Source: JADKAV01 sp963733395 (GTDB taxonomy: Bacteria; Actinomycetota; Actinomycetes; S36-B12; UBA10799). Taken from it: 64,000 nt of DNA. Under the pieces are notes generated by a model. It was not told the origin of the DNA and made no database searches. It saw nothing but the letters and a program-made list of their open reading frames with translations. The stretch is taken from positions 1-64,000 of the forward strand of contig CAVTCZ010000005.1 in NCBI GenBank assembly GCA_963733395.1, read 5' to 3'. Made by a program: the position numbers and the translations under genes. Positions 33,816 through 42,706 of this stretch are shown piece by piece. The number at the start of each line of letters is the position of its first letter. Position 1 is the stretch's first letter.

Positions 33816-35030
33816 TTGTCCAGCGAGGCGTACATCTACGATGCGATCCGCACCCCCCGGGGACGCGGCAAGGCGAACGGCTCCCTGCACGGGGTCAAGC
33901 CGGTCACCCTGGTCACGGGGCTGATCGACGAACTGCGCACCCGGCACCCCGACATGGACCCGAACGCCATCGACGACCTGGTCCTCGGGTGCGTCACCCC
34001 GGTGGGCGACCAGGGCGCCGACATCGCCAAGACCGCAGCGATCTTCGCCGGTCTGCCCGACACCGTGGCCGGCACCCAGGTCAACCGGTTCTGCGCCTCC
34101 GCGCTGGAGGCCGTCAACATCGCCGCCCAGAAGGTGCGCGCGGGGTGGGACAACCTGATCATCGCCGGTGGTATCGAGTGCATGAGCCGAATCCCGATGG
34201 GCTCCGACGGCGGTGCGTGGGCGATGGACCCCGAGACCGCGTACGACACCTACTTCGTGCCGCAGGGGATCAGCGCCGACCTGATCGCGACCACCGAGGG
34301 TTTCAGCCGCGATGACGTGGACGCCTACGCCGTGATGTCGCAGCAGCGCTCGGCGGCTGCATGGAGTTCCGGGCGGTTCGCGAAGTCCGTGGTCCCGGTG
34401 AAGGATCGCAACGGGGTGACCCTGCTCGATCACGACGAGCACATGCGTCCCGACACCACCATGGAGTCGCTGGCGAAGCTCAAGCCCTCGTTCGCCGGCA
34501 TCGGCGAGATGGGCGGCTTCGACGCCGTCGCCCTGCAGAAGTTCCACTGGGTCGAGAAGATCGACCACGTCCACACCCCGGGCAACTCCTCGGGCATGGT
34601 CGACGGTGCCGCGCTGGTGGTCGTCGGCAACGAGCAGGTCGGCAAGGACTTCGGCATGGCACCGCGGGCCCGGATCGTGGCCACCGCGGTGTCGGGCGCC
34701 GATCCCACGATCATGCTCACCGGCCCGACGCCGGCCACGCTCAAGGCGCTGAAGACCGCGGGCCTGACCGTGGACGACATCGATGTGTGGGAGCTCAACG
34801 AGGCCTTCGCCGCAGTTGTGCTCAAGTGGGTCAAGGACCTCGACCTGCCGATGGAGAAGGTCAACATCAACGGCGGCGCGATCTCGATGGGTCACCCGCT
34901 GGGTGCCACCGGGGCGATGATCCTGGGCACCGTCGTGGACGAGTTGGAGCGTTCCGGCGGCCGGTACGGGCTGGTCACGTTGTGCATCGGTGGCGGCATG
35001 GGCCTGGCCACGATCGTCGAGCGGGTCTGA
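33816..35030 (+). CDS. fadA: Acetyl-CoA C-acyltransferase (thiolase)
   Basis: Cleaves 3-ketoacyl-CoA with CoA in the last step of beta-oxidation. The 404-residue enzyme has the acyl-enzyme Cys93 in NRFCASALEAVNIAAQKV, the His motif GGAISMGHPLGATGA and the C-terminal Cys/Gly motif LCIGGGMGLATIVERV. I choose the rare TTG start at 33816 because CTGGAGG lies 7 nt upstream and the encoded SSEAYIYDAIRTPRGR fits the thiolase N-terminus; the frame extends further up but only through a repeat-rich region. It forms an operon with fadB 10 bp downstream. Confidence 0.93.
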   Translation: MSSEAYIYDAIRTPRGRGKANGSLHGVKPVTLVTGLIDELRTRHPDMDPNAIDDLVLGCVTPVGDQGADIAKTAAIFAGLPDTVAGTQVNRFCASALEAVNIAAQKVRAGWDNLIIAGGIECMSRIPMGSDGGAWAMDPETAYDTYFVPQGISADLIATTEGFSRDDVDAYAVMSQQRSAAAWSSGRFAKSVVPVKDRNGVTLLDHDEHMRPDTTMESLAKLKPSFAGIGEMGGFDAVALQKFHWVEKIDHVHTPGNSSGMVDGAALVVVGNEQVGKDFGMAPRARIVATAVSGADPTIMLTGPTPATLKALKTAGLTVDDIDVWELNEAFAAVVLKWVKDLDLPMEKVNINGGAISMGHPLGATGAMILGTVVDELERSGGRYGLVTLCIGGGMGLATIVERV

Positions 35031-35040
35031 GGGAGAAGAG

Positions 35041-37200
35041 ATGACGAACATGATTGCTTGGGAGACCGACGCCGACGGCATCGTCACGCTGACGATGGAC
35101 GACCCGGACCAGGGCGCCAACACGATGAACGCCACATTCCAGCGCAGCTTCGAGGAGACGGTCGACCGCCTCGTCGCGGAGAAGGACGGAATCGCCGGAG
35201 TGGTGATCACCTCCGGCAAGAAGACCTTCTTCGCCGGTGGCGACCTGCACCTGCTCAGCCAGGCCACCCGCGACGACGCCCCGACCTTGACCGAGGAGTC
35301 GCTGAAGTTCAAGGCGATGACGCGCAAGCTCGAGACACTGGGCAAGCCGGTGGTCGCTGCGATCAACGGTGCCGCGCTCGGCGGCGGCCTGGAGATCGCC
35401 CTGTCCTGCCACCACCGCGTCGCGCTGGACGTCAAGGGCAGCGAGATCGGCCTGCCCGAGGCGACGCTCGGCCTGCTGCCCGGCGGTGGCGGTGTGGCCC
35501 GCACGGTCCGCATGTTCGGCCTGCAGAAGGCGCTCATGGAGATCCTGCTGCAGGGGCAGCGGCGCAAGCCGGCCGCTGCGCTCGAGGTCGGGCTCGTCGA
35601 CGAACTCGTCTGCGACCCGGCCGAGTTGATCCCCGCGGCGAAGGCCTGGATCAAGGCCAACCCGGACGCTGCGCAGCCGTGGGACGTCAAGGGGTACAAG
35701 ATCCCCGGCGGCACGCCCTCGAACCCGAAGTTCGCCGCGATGCTGCCGGCGTTCCCGGCGAACCTGCGCAAGCAGATCAAGGGCGCACCGATGCCGGCGC
35801 CGGAGGCGATCATGGCCGCCGCCGTCGAGGGCTCGCAGGTGGACATGGACAACGCGCTGCTGATCGAGACCCAGTACTTCGTGAGCCTGGCGACCGGCCA
35901 GGTCAGCAAGAACATGATCAAGGCCTTCTTCTTCGACCTGCAGGGGATCATGAAGGGGAGCAGCCGGCCGAAGGGTCATGAGAAGTACACGGCCAAGAAG
36001 ATCGTCGTGCTCGGCGCGGGCATGATGGGCGCCGGCATCGCCTACGTCTCGGCCCGTTCCGGCATGGAGGTCATCCTCAAGGACGTCTCGCTGGAGTCGG
36101 CGAAGAAGGGCAAGGCCTACAGCGAGAAGTTGCTGGCCAAGGCCGTGAGCCGGGGCAAGATGACCCAGGAGGCCGCCGACGAGGTGCTCGCCCGGATCAC
36201 CGCCACCGACAACCCGGCCGATGCCAAGGGCGCGGACCTGCTGATCGAGGCGGTGTTCGAGGACCCGGCGCTGAAGAAGAAGGTGTACGCGGAGATCGAG
36301 CCGTTCCTGGCCTGGGACGCGCTGCTGGCCTCGAACACCTCGACGCTGCCCGTCACCGGGCTGGCCGACGCGGTGACCCGGCCGGCCGACTTCATCGGCA
36401 TGCACTTCTTCTCGCCGGTGGACAAGATGCCGCTGCTGGAGATCGTGGTCGGGGAGCAGACCTCCGACGCTGCGATCGCCAAGGCGGTGGACGTCGCGCT
36501 GCAGATCAAGAAGACCCCGATCGTGGTCAACGACAGCCGCGGGTTCTTCACCAGTCGGGTCATCGGCACGTTCATGGGTGAGGCCGCGGCGATGCTCGGC
36601 GAGGGCATCCCGGCGCAGTCCATCGAGCAGGCGGCGCTGCAAGCCGGCTATCCGACCGGGCCGCTGGCGTTGTTCGACGAGGTGTCGCTGATCCTGGGTC
36701 ACCGCATCCGCGAGGCGAGCCGGGAGGCGGCCGCAGCTGAGGGCTGGGAGTTCCCCGGACACCCCTCGTACCCGGTGATCGACAAGATGGTCCTGGAGTT
36801 CGAGCGCGGCGGCCGGGCAGCCGGTGCCGGCTTCTACGACTACGAGGACGGCAAGCGGGTCGGCCTGTGGCCCGGTCTGGTCGAGACGTGGGGTTCGGAC
36901 ATCGACCCCGCGTCGATCGACTTCAAGGAACTGCAGGAGCGGATGCTGTTCGTCGAGGCGATCGACTCGGTGCGCTGCTTCGAGGAGGGCGTGCTGCGCA
37001 GTGTTCCCGACGCCAACATCGGCTCGATCTTCGGGATCGGATTCCCGCCCTGGACCGGTGGTGTGCTGCAGTACATCAACGGCTACGGCTTGCCGGAGTT
37101 CGTGGCCCGGGCGCGGGAGCTGGCCGCCAAGTACGGCGACCGCTTCGAGCCGCCGGCGTCATTGGTCGCGCGGGCGGAGAGCGGCGAGCAGTACGTGTAG
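35041..37200 (+). CDS. fadB: 3-hydroxyacyl-CoA dehydrogenase / enoyl-CoA hydratase fusion
   Basis: A 719-residue bifunctional beta-oxidation enzyme. The N-terminal crotonase domain shows AAINGAALGGGLEIALSCHH and the catalytic-Glu segment GLPEATLGLLPGGGGVAR. The NAD-binding domain begins at about residue 320 (IVVLGAGMMGAGIAYV); the dehydrogenase catalytic His lies in IGMHFFSPVDKMPLLEIV. The C-terminal 3HCDH domains contain NDSRGFFTSRVIGTFM and GAGFYDYEDGKR. Start ATG 35041 follows GGGAGAAG. With FadA it forms the alpha2beta2 trifunctional complex known from mycobacteria, acting on long-chain acyl-CoA. Confidence 0.95.
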   Translation: MTNMIAWETDADGIVTLTMDDPDQGANTMNATFQRSFEETVDRLVAEKDGIAGVVITSGKKTFFAGGDLHLLSQATRDDAPTLTEESLKFKAMTRKLETLGKPVVAAINGAALGGGLEIALSCHHRVALDVKGSEIGLPEATLGLLPGGGGVARTVRMFGLQKALMEILLQGQRRKPAAALEVGLVDELVCDPAELIPAAKAWIKANPDAAQPWDVKGYKIPGGTPSNPKFAAMLPAFPANLRKQIKGAPMPAPEAIMAAAVEGSQVDMDNALLIETQYFVSLATGQVSKNMIKAFFFDLQGIMKGSSRPKGHEKYTAKKIVVLGAGMMGAGIAYVSARSGMEVILKDVSLESAKKGKAYSEKLLAKAVSRGKMTQEAADEVLARITATDNPADAKGADLLIEAVFEDPALKKKVYAEIEPFLAWDALLASNTSTLPVTGLADAVTRPADFIGMHFFSPVDKMPLLEIVVGEQTSDAAIAKAVDVALQIKKTPIVVNDSRGFFTSRVIGTFMGEAAAMLGEGIPAQSIEQAALQAGYPTGPLALFDEVSLILGHRIREASREAAAAEGWEFPGHPSYPVIDKMVLEFERGGRAAGAGFYDYEDGKRVGLWPGLVETWGSDIDPASIDFKELQERMLFVEAIDSVRCFEEGVLRSVPDANIGSIFGIGFPPWTGGVLQYINGYGLPEFVARARELAAKYGDRFEPPASLVARAESGEQYV

Positions 37201-37208
37201 AGCGCAGG

Positions 37209-37239
37209 AGGGGCCGGGCCGTGGTGGTCCGGCCCCTTT
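37209..37239 (+). terminator. Intrinsic terminator after fadB
   Basis: AGGGGCCGG (37209-37217) and CCGGCCCCT (37229-37237) form a 9-bp GC stem with an 11-nt loop, followed by TTT. It lies 8 bp after the fadB stop and should end the fadAB transcript. Confidence 0.8.
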
Positions 37240-37250
37240 GCGCGGGTGCG

Positions 37251-37375
37251 GCACGAGTGTTGCGTGGTTGCTGCCCGCCTGCGGCGAGTGTTGCGCGGTT
37301 GTCGGTTTGCGGGCCCCGGAACCAGCAACGGTGCAACAGTCGCGGCGGGTGGGGCGCAACCGTGCAACAGTCGGC
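37251..37375. repeat. 31-nt-period CAAC/GTTG palindrome cluster, second copy
   Basis: Units GCACGAGTGTTGCGTGGTTG (37251), GCGAGTGTTGCGCGGTTG (37283), CAGCAACGGTGCAACAGTCG (37323) and GCGCAACCGTGCAACAGTCG (37354) run as two direct then two inverted copies about 31 nt apart. The centre TCGGTTTGCGGG is nearly the TCGGTTTCGGCGG of the cluster at 5943. It follows the fadB terminator. Confidence 0.8.
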
Positions 37376-37430
37376 TGCCCCAGACCGTCCGGGTGCCGTG
37401 ATACCCGCCCGCCCCGCTAGCCTGCCTCCC

Positions 37431-38091
37431 ATGGCATCGGTCTGGACGCGCACCTTCTACCCGCGCGGCGACGGGGTCGCGTTCGATCGGGTGATCTTCT
37501 TCTCCGACGCGGTGTTCGCGATCGCGCTGACACTGGCCGCGGTCGAGATCGGGCTGCCGGAGGTCGAGGGCGACTCCAACTCGGTGACGGCCCTATGGGA
37601 GGCGGTGGTGGCGAAGGGGCCGTCGCTGATCGCGTTCCTGGTGGCCTTCGTCTGGGTCGCGATCTACTGGCGGGCCAACCACCGCTTCGTGCAGACGCTG
37701 CGCGGGATGGACTCGCGCTACGTGTTGGCGACGCTGATCTACTTGGCTCTGATCGCCCTGCTGCCGGTGCCGGCCGAAGCTGTTGGGCGAGTACTGGCGC
37801 AACCCGCTGGCCGTGTCCTTGTTCGCGGTCTATGCAAGCGCGGTCAGCGGCACGGAGGTGGCATTGTTCGTGGTGGCGCTGCGGGGCAAGCTGTTCCTGG
37901 CGCAGCCAAGTGCGGCCTTCGCGCGGCTGCAGATCCTCGGGTCGATGAGCCCACTGGTGGTCTTTCTGACATCGATCCCGCTGGCCTTCATTTCCACCTC
38001 GCTGGCACTGGTCTGGTGGTTGGTCGGGTCCGTGCTCGCGGGCTTCCTGCTGAGCCGCGTCGACGCCGAGCCGCCGGAGGACCCGGCCTGA
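37431..38091 (+). pseudogene. TMEM175-family potassium channel protein, one frameshift
   Basis: A TMEM175-like (DUF1211) ion channel with six helices. Helix 1 carries the family's filter motif in DRVIFFSDAVFAIALTLAAV (residues about 17-36), followed by VAFVWVAIYWRANHRFV. Near 37778 the frame changes: ALLPVPAEA continues as GEYWRNPLAVSLFAVYAS in another frame, correct if one base of TGTTGGGCG is removed. The joined length, about 219 residues, is normal for bacterial single-unit members, which assemble as tetramers and leak K+. The rest reads cleanly, so a sequence error is likely. Confidence 0.8.
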
Positions 38092-38110
38092 GCCTCTCTC
38101 CAACCGAGGT

Positions 38111-38175
38111 GGGAGAGAAACGTCACCGGGGAGCGATAGCGGCGGGCATTCTCTCCCGGTGTCGCTATCTCTCCC
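38111..38175. repeat. Modular palindrome, GGGAG word
   Basis: Left arm 38111-38135 starts GGGAGAGAAACGTCACCGGG; right arm 38151-38175 ends TGTCGCTATCTCTCCC; the centre is ATAGCGGCGGGCATT. Words GGGAG and CTCCC recur 18 nt apart inside the arms. It follows the channel gene stop by 19 bp. Confidence 0.75.
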
Positions 38176-38242
38176 GCCTGGGTTGTCCACAACTGGAACG
38201 TGGCTACTTCCGGCTGTCGTCTGACCGGGACAGGCTGGAGCC

Positions 38243-39151
38243 GTGTTGTTCACGAGCGAACTCCGCGGTCGCGGTGCGTCCGAACGGGAGGTGCAGCGAC
38301 TGCGCCGCACGGGGACCAAGGTGCGGCACGGTGTTTACGCCTCGGATGTTCAAGACGCGTGGCATCTCTTCGACCTGCGCTGTGAGGCGGCCCTGCGATG
38401 CCTCAAGCCCGGTGCAGCGCTGGCTGGGCCGGCGGCCGCTCGGTACTGGGGTCTGCCGCTGCGTTGGCGACTCGCCCGAGGTGGTTCACGTGCCGGGGGG
38501 TCATGCGGGGTGGGTACGGGCGCGGTGTCAAGGTCGTGGCTGGGGGACAGGCGGTGCTGGTGGACAACCGCGGCACCCGTGTCACCTCAGTGGCGTGGAC
38601 TGTGGCCGACTGTGCCCGCCTGCTGTCGCGCCGGGACGCACTGATCGTGGCCGATGCCGCCCTCCATCTGGGTCTGTGCTCCATCGCCGAGCTCGAGGCG
38701 GTCGTGGCCGCAATGGGCAGGGCCAAGCGGGTCGGTCGGCTGCGCTGGGTCATCGCCAATGCCGATCCGCGGGCAGAGTCCGCCGGGGAGACCTGGATGC
38801 GGATGGTGGTCAGGGACCTCGGGTACTCGGTCGTCAGTCAGTTCGGTGTCGTTGCCGACGGGCATCGACACCGCATCGATCTGCTGCTGGAAGGGTCACG
38901 GGTGGGGCTGGAATTCGACGGGTTCATCAAGTACGACCGTGCGGACGAGGATCCTGAGGAGGTGGTCGCCCGGACCGTGGTCGAGGAGAAGCGCCGACAG
39001 GCTCGGATCGAGGGACTCGGATATCGGTTGTTGCGCGTGCTATGGGAGCAGTTGTTCGACCCGCGCGGGTTGGACCGGCGGATCCGACACGCGCTCGGCG
39101 ATGCCGTACCTCGCAGCGCTCGCACGGGCGACACGCCAGGTCGCCTGGTGA
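38243..39151 (+). pseudogene. AbiEi-like/DUF559 protein, frameshifted
   Basis: The N-terminal part (LFTSELRGRGASEREVQRLR, GVYASDVQDAW) looks like the short helix-turn-helix of actinobacterial AbiEi-like proteins. After ALAGPAAARYWGLPL the frame is lost for about 60 bp (38470-38530) and recovers as VKVVAGGQAVLVDNRGTRVT. The C-terminal part has the DUF559 endonuclease-like core VADGHRHRIDLLLEGSRVGLEFDGFIKYD, quoted here in parts: HRIDLLLEGSRVGLEFDG. This resembles very-short-patch-repair nucleases and contains acidic residues of the right type. The exact end is uncertain; 39151 is the nearest plausible stop. About 300 residues when joined. Function unknown; many actinobacteria have several paralogues. 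Confidence 0.6.
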
Positions 39152-39162
39152 GTGCCCCAGGC

Positions 39163-39358
39163 GGGAGAGATACGTACACCGGGGAGAGATCACTCGCGGT
39201 CATTCCTTCTCGCCGCGGGTCGCCGACGGTCGCATCTGCTCCCGCCGTCCGCAGCGCAGGCACCTCGAACCGACCAGCCCTCACTCCCCGCTCAAGCCGA
39301 ATCACCGTCAGAGTCCCAGTCGTGATTCCGGCTCACGGTTGTGACTTTGGCTCACGCC
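39163..39358. repeat. Two degenerate half-palindromes (GGGAG and GTGAG types)
   Basis: 39163-39187 reads GGGAGAGATACGTACACCGG plus GGAGA, an arm of the 38111 type, followed by a decayed partner TTCTCGCC (39207). 39322-39358 ends GTGACTTTGGCTCACGCC, the right arm of the 21272 type, with no left arm. They lie side by side between the DUF559 gene and hemL, as if two element types had inserted in the same interval and decayed. Confidence 0.65.
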
Positions 39359-39446
39359 TTGCCGTGGCAGGGCCCGACCGTGCCCGCGGCCCACGCCTTG
39401 CGGGGGAGGCACACGGCCGACCAGACCCCCGTGCGACCATCGGTGC

Positions 39447-40740
39447 ATGGATCGCAGCACCTCCCAACGGTGGCTCGAACGGGCCCGGGTCGTGACCCCC
39501 GGCGGGGTCAATTCGCCGGTGCGGGCGTTCCGGGCGGTCGGCGGGCATCCGGTGTTCTTCACCAGCGGGCAGGGCCCGTACGTGACCGACGTCGACGGCA
39601 ACACCTACGTGGACCTCGTGGGCCAGTGGGGGCCGGCGCTGCTCGGCCACGCCCATCCGGCCGTCGTCGAAGCGGTGCAGCAGGCAGCCACCGCAGGACT
39701 CGGATTCGGCGCCCCCCACCCGAACGAGGTGGAACTGGCCGAACTGATCACCGAGCGGATCGCGCCGGTGGACCAGGTCCGCCTGGTCAACTCCGGCACC
39801 GAGGCCACCATGAGCGCGATCCGGGTGGCACGGGGCTTCACCGGCCGGGACGTGATCATCAAGTTCGCCGGCTGCTACCACGGCCACTCGGACGGCCTGC
39901 TCGCCTCAGCCGGCAGTGGCGTGGCCACGCTCGGGCCTGCCCGACAGCGCCGGCGTGACCGCGGATCAGACCGCACAGACGCTGGTCCTGCCGTACAACG
40001 ACCTGGCGGCGGTGGCCGATGCGCTGGGCCAGTACGAGGTGGCTGCGATCATCACCGAGGCGGTCCCGGCCAACATGGGCGTCGTGCCCCCCGGCCCGGG
40101 GTTCAGCCAGGGACTGGCCGATCTGTGCCGGGACAACGGCGCGCTGCTCATCAGCGACGAGGTGATGACCGGGTTCCGGGTCTCGCCGGCGGGCTGGTAC
40201 GGCATCGAGGGCGTGCCCGCGGACCTGTTCACCTACGGCAAGGTGATCGGCGGCGGACTGCCGGTCGCGGCCTTCGGCGGCCGCGCCGATGTCATGCAGA
40301 TGCTCGCGCCGCAGGGGCCGGTCTACCAGGCAGGCACCCTCTCCGGCAATCCCGTGGCCACCGCTGCCGGCCTGGCCATGCTGCGCAACGCCGACTACGC
40401 CGGCGGTGGACGCCGCGGCCGAGGCGGTCATCGCCATGGCCGACGAGGCTCTGCACCGCCGCGGGGGTGCCGCACATCGTGCAACGGGCCGGCAACCTGT
40501 TCAGCATCTTCTTCCGGGACGAACCGGTCACGGACTACGAGCAGGCGCAGCAGCAGGACACCGCTGCCTTCGCCGCATTCCACGCCGCAATGCTCGACGC
40601 CGGGGTCAGCCTGCCGCCCTCGGCGTTCGAAGCCTGGTTCGTGAGCAGCGCCCATGATGGGCGAGCATTGGAGAAGGTGGCGCAGGCTCTGCCCGCCGCC
40701 GCCGAAGCCGCCGCCAGAGCTCGTGGAGGGATCCGGATGA
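39447..40740 (+). pseudogene. hemL: Glutamate-1-semialdehyde 2,1-aminomutase, frameshifted
   Basis: Converts glutamate-1-semialdehyde (HemA product) to 5-aminolevulinate using PMP/PLP. The N-terminal 160 residues are clear (RVVTPGGVNSPVRAFRAVGG, SGTEATMSAIRVARGFTG, FAGCYHGHSDGLLASAGSG). After a shift near 39935 come ISDEVMTGFRV and the PLP lysine in FTYGKVIGGGLPVAAFGG. Further shifts lie near 40405 and 40465 before GVPHIVQRAGNLFSIFF. A fourth is needed for the gene to end at its own TGA (40738-40740), overlapping the next ATG; without it the frame runs on into the phosphatase. As heme synthesis needs HemL, uncorrected indels are more likely than loss. Confidence 0.88.
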
Positions 40741-41378
40741 CCGACCGCACCACGGTCCACCTGTTGCGCCACGGCGAGGTGTACAACCCGGACAAGATCC
40801 TCTACGGCCGGTTGCCCGACTTCCACCTGTCCGAACTCGGCCGGGAGATGGCGGTGCTCGCCGCAGCCGCCCTGGCCTCCCGCGACATCGTCGAGGTGTG
40901 GTCGTCCCCGCTGGATCGGGCACAGGAGACCGCGGCGCCGATCGCCGGGACGTTCGGGCTCTCGCCGATCATCGACGACCGGATCATCGAGGCCGGCAAC
41001 GTCTTCGAGGGCCAACGGGTATCGGTCGGTGACGGCGTGCTGCGGCAACCCCGGGCGTGGCGCCATCTGTGGAACCCGTTCCGGCCGTCGTGGGGTGAGC
41101 CCTACGTCGACGTCGCCGCCCGGATGCGCTCGGCGGTGACGTCGGCACGCCGCAGCGCGCGCGGGCACGATGTCGTGCTGGTCAGCCACCAATTGCCCGT
41201 GTGGATCTCCCGACTGGATGCTGAGCGCCGGCCGTTCGTGCACGACCCGCGCAGGCGGCAGTGCAACCTGGCCTCACTGACCTCGCTGACGTTCGACGCA
41301 GACCGACTGGTGTCGATCGTCTACACGGAGCCGGCGGCGGCGCTGTACCCGGTCTCCACCAAGGGGGTCGGGGCGTAG
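40737..41378 (+). CDS. Histidine phosphatase family protein (phosphoglycerate mutase-like)
   Basis: A 213-residue phosphatase with the phospho-accepting His in VHLLRHGEVYNPDKILYGRL (residues about 7-26), a second arginine block VWSSPLDRAQETA and the second His in DVVLVSHQLPVWI. It is the counterpart of Rv0525, conserved between hemL and the cytochrome c genes in actinobacteria. True phosphoglycerate mutase activity is unlikely given the short insert region; the natural substrate is unknown. ATG at 40737 overlaps the hemL stop; the next gene starts immediately after its stop. Confidence 0.9.
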   Translation: MTDRTTVHLLRHGEVYNPDKILYGRLPDFHLSELGREMAVLAAAALASRDIVEVWSSPLDRAQETAAPIAGTFGLSPIIDDRIIEAGNVFEGQRVSVGDGVLRQPRAWRHLWNPFRPSWGEPYVDVAARMRSAVTSARRSARGHDVVLVSHQLPVWISRLDAERRPFVHDPRRRQCNLASLTSLTFDADRLVSIVYTEPAAALYPVSTKGVGA

Positions 41379-41960
41379 GTGGGTATGCGGTTGGTCGTCG
41401 GTGCGCTGCTCGGGCTGTTCGTGCTGGCCGGGTGCTCGCAGGAGACCGGAGACGTGGGTGAGACCTCGGGCTTCGTCGCCGGGGACGGCTCGTCGGTGAT
41501 CGTGCCGGTCGAACAGCGCAAACCTGCCCCCGTGCTCACCGGCACCGACCTCGACGGCAAGCCCGTGGACACGTCGACCTGGAAGGGCAGCCCGGGCGTC
41601 ATCAACGTGTGGGCCTCGTGGTGCGCGCCGTGCCGGGCCGAGGCACCGGAACTGGTGGCCGTGGCCAAGCAGAACCCCGAGGTGAACTTCCTCGGCCTGG
41701 ACACCCGCGACTCGGATGCGGCGGCGCGCGCGTTCGTCGACAAGTTCGGCATCACCTATCCGAACCTGCCCGACACGAACGGCCAGCTCGTCCTGCAGTT
41801 CTCCGACAGCCTGCCGCCACAAGCGATCCCGTCCACGCTGCTGATCGACAGCGAGGGCCGGGTCGCAGGGCGTTTCCTCGGTGCGGTGGATGCCGGCGAA
41901 CTCGATGCCGCGCTGCAGACCTTGACCGACGAGGCCTCCGGCAAGGACGCCTCGCAGTGA
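41379..41960 (+). CDS. TlpA/ResA-like thiol:disulfide lipoprotein
   Basis: A 193-residue extracytoplasmic thioredoxin. Signal peptide with lipobox VLAGCS (Cys17), then the active site NVWASWCAPCRAEAPELVAV and the cis-Pro region QAIPSTLLID. It should reduce the haem-binding cysteines of apocytochrome c, drawing electrons from CcdA encoded next. GTG at 41379 directly follows the previous stop; ATG at 41385 is an alternative start. It overlaps ccdA by 4 bp (GTGA). Same position as Rv0526. Confidence 0.92.
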   Translation: MGMRLVVGALLGLFVLAGCSQETGDVGETSGFVAGDGSSVIVPVEQRKPAPVLTGTDLDGKPVDTSTWKGSPGVINVWASWCAPCRAEAPELVAVAKQNPEVNFLGLDTRDSDAAARAFVDKFGITYPNLPDTNGQLVLQFSDSLPPQAIPSTLLIDSEGRVAGRFLGAVDAGELDAALQTLTDEASGKDASQ

Positions 41961-42706
41961 GCGTCGCGGACACCGTCACCGGCGGATCGCTGTTGTTGGC
42001 GATCCCGCTGGCGGTGCTCGCCGGCTTCGTCTCGTTCGCCTCGCCCTGCGTGCTGCCGTTGGTGCCCGGCTACGTCGGGGTGGTCACCGGTGTCACCGGC
42101 GCCGAACTCGAGGAGCCCGTCGCGCCGAAGCACACCCGCATCCTCGCCGGCGTGGGCTTGTTCATCCTCGGTTTCTCCCTGGTCTTCATCTCCTTCGGCG
42201 CCCTGCTCGGCTACGCCGGCGAGGTGCTGCTGGAGTACCAGGAGCCGATCCAGCGGGTGCTCGGGGTGGTCATCATCGTGTTCGGCATCGGCTTCATGGG
42301 CGCGCTTCCGTGGTTGCAGCGCGACGTGCGCTGGCATGTCTCGCCGTCATGGGGGATCTGGACCGCGCCGGTGCTCGGGGTGCTGTTCGGTCTCGGCTGG
42401 ACCCCGTGCATCGGGCCGACTCTGGCCGCGGTGCAGGCGCTGGTCTTCGCCGAGGGTTCGGCGTGGCGGGGGGCGCTGTTGTCGCTGGCCTACTGCATCG
42501 GCCTGGGGGTGCCCTTCCTGATCATCGCGCTGGCGTTCCGGCGGATGGCCGGAACCGTGCTGTGGCTGCGCCAGCACTCGTTGTGGGTGCTCCGGTTCGG
42601 CGGCGCGACCCTCATCGTCATCGGGCTGCTGCTGGTCACGGGGCTGTGGAACGAGATCTCGATCTGGCTGCGGGTGTGGGCCGGAAGCTTCCAGGTCGGC
42701 CTATGA
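41957..42706 (+). CDS. ccdA: Cytochrome c biogenesis protein CcdA
   Basis: A 249-residue, six-helix membrane protein that passes reducing equivalents from cytoplasmic thioredoxin to the TlpA-like protein outside. The two redox cysteines sit in FVSFASPCVLPLVPGYVG (helix 1) and FGLGWTPCIGPTLAAV (helix 4), with the helix-breaking prolines expected. GTG start at 41957; the stop overlaps resB (ATGA at 42703). Part of the System II cytochrome c maturation set. Confidence 0.95.
   Translation: MSVADTVTGGSLLLAIPLAVLAGFVSFASPCVLPLVPGYVGVVTGVTGAELEEPVAPKHTRILAGVGLFILGFSLVFISFGALLGYAGEVLLEYQEPIQRVLGVVIIVFGIGFMGALPWLQRDVRWHVSPSWGIWTAPVLGVLFGLGWTPCIGPTLAAVQALVFAEGSAWRGALLSLAYCIGLGVPFLIIALAFRRMAGTVLWLRQHSLWVLRFGGATLIVIGLLLVTGLWNEISIWLRVWAGSFQVGL

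Noticed and set aside
33240..35951. A very long open frame antisense to the lipoprotein gene, fadA and fadB (and similar long antisense frames, e.g. 3461-5341 and 19734-21206)
   Set aside because: High GC leaves antisense frames open. The translations are Arg/Gly/His-rich without family motifs, while the sense strand encodes recognisable proteins.
36867..38957. A 696-codon frame spanning the end of fadB, the repeat cluster and the TMEM175 gene
   Set aside because: Only the segment from 37431 encodes a recognisable protein; the rest is out of frame with fadB or lies in repeats.
39447..41378. A 643-codon HemL-phosphatase fusion protein
   Set aside because: The first and last parts share a frame only by chance; the middle of HemL lies in other frames, and the phosphatase has its own ATG overlapping the expected HemL stop.
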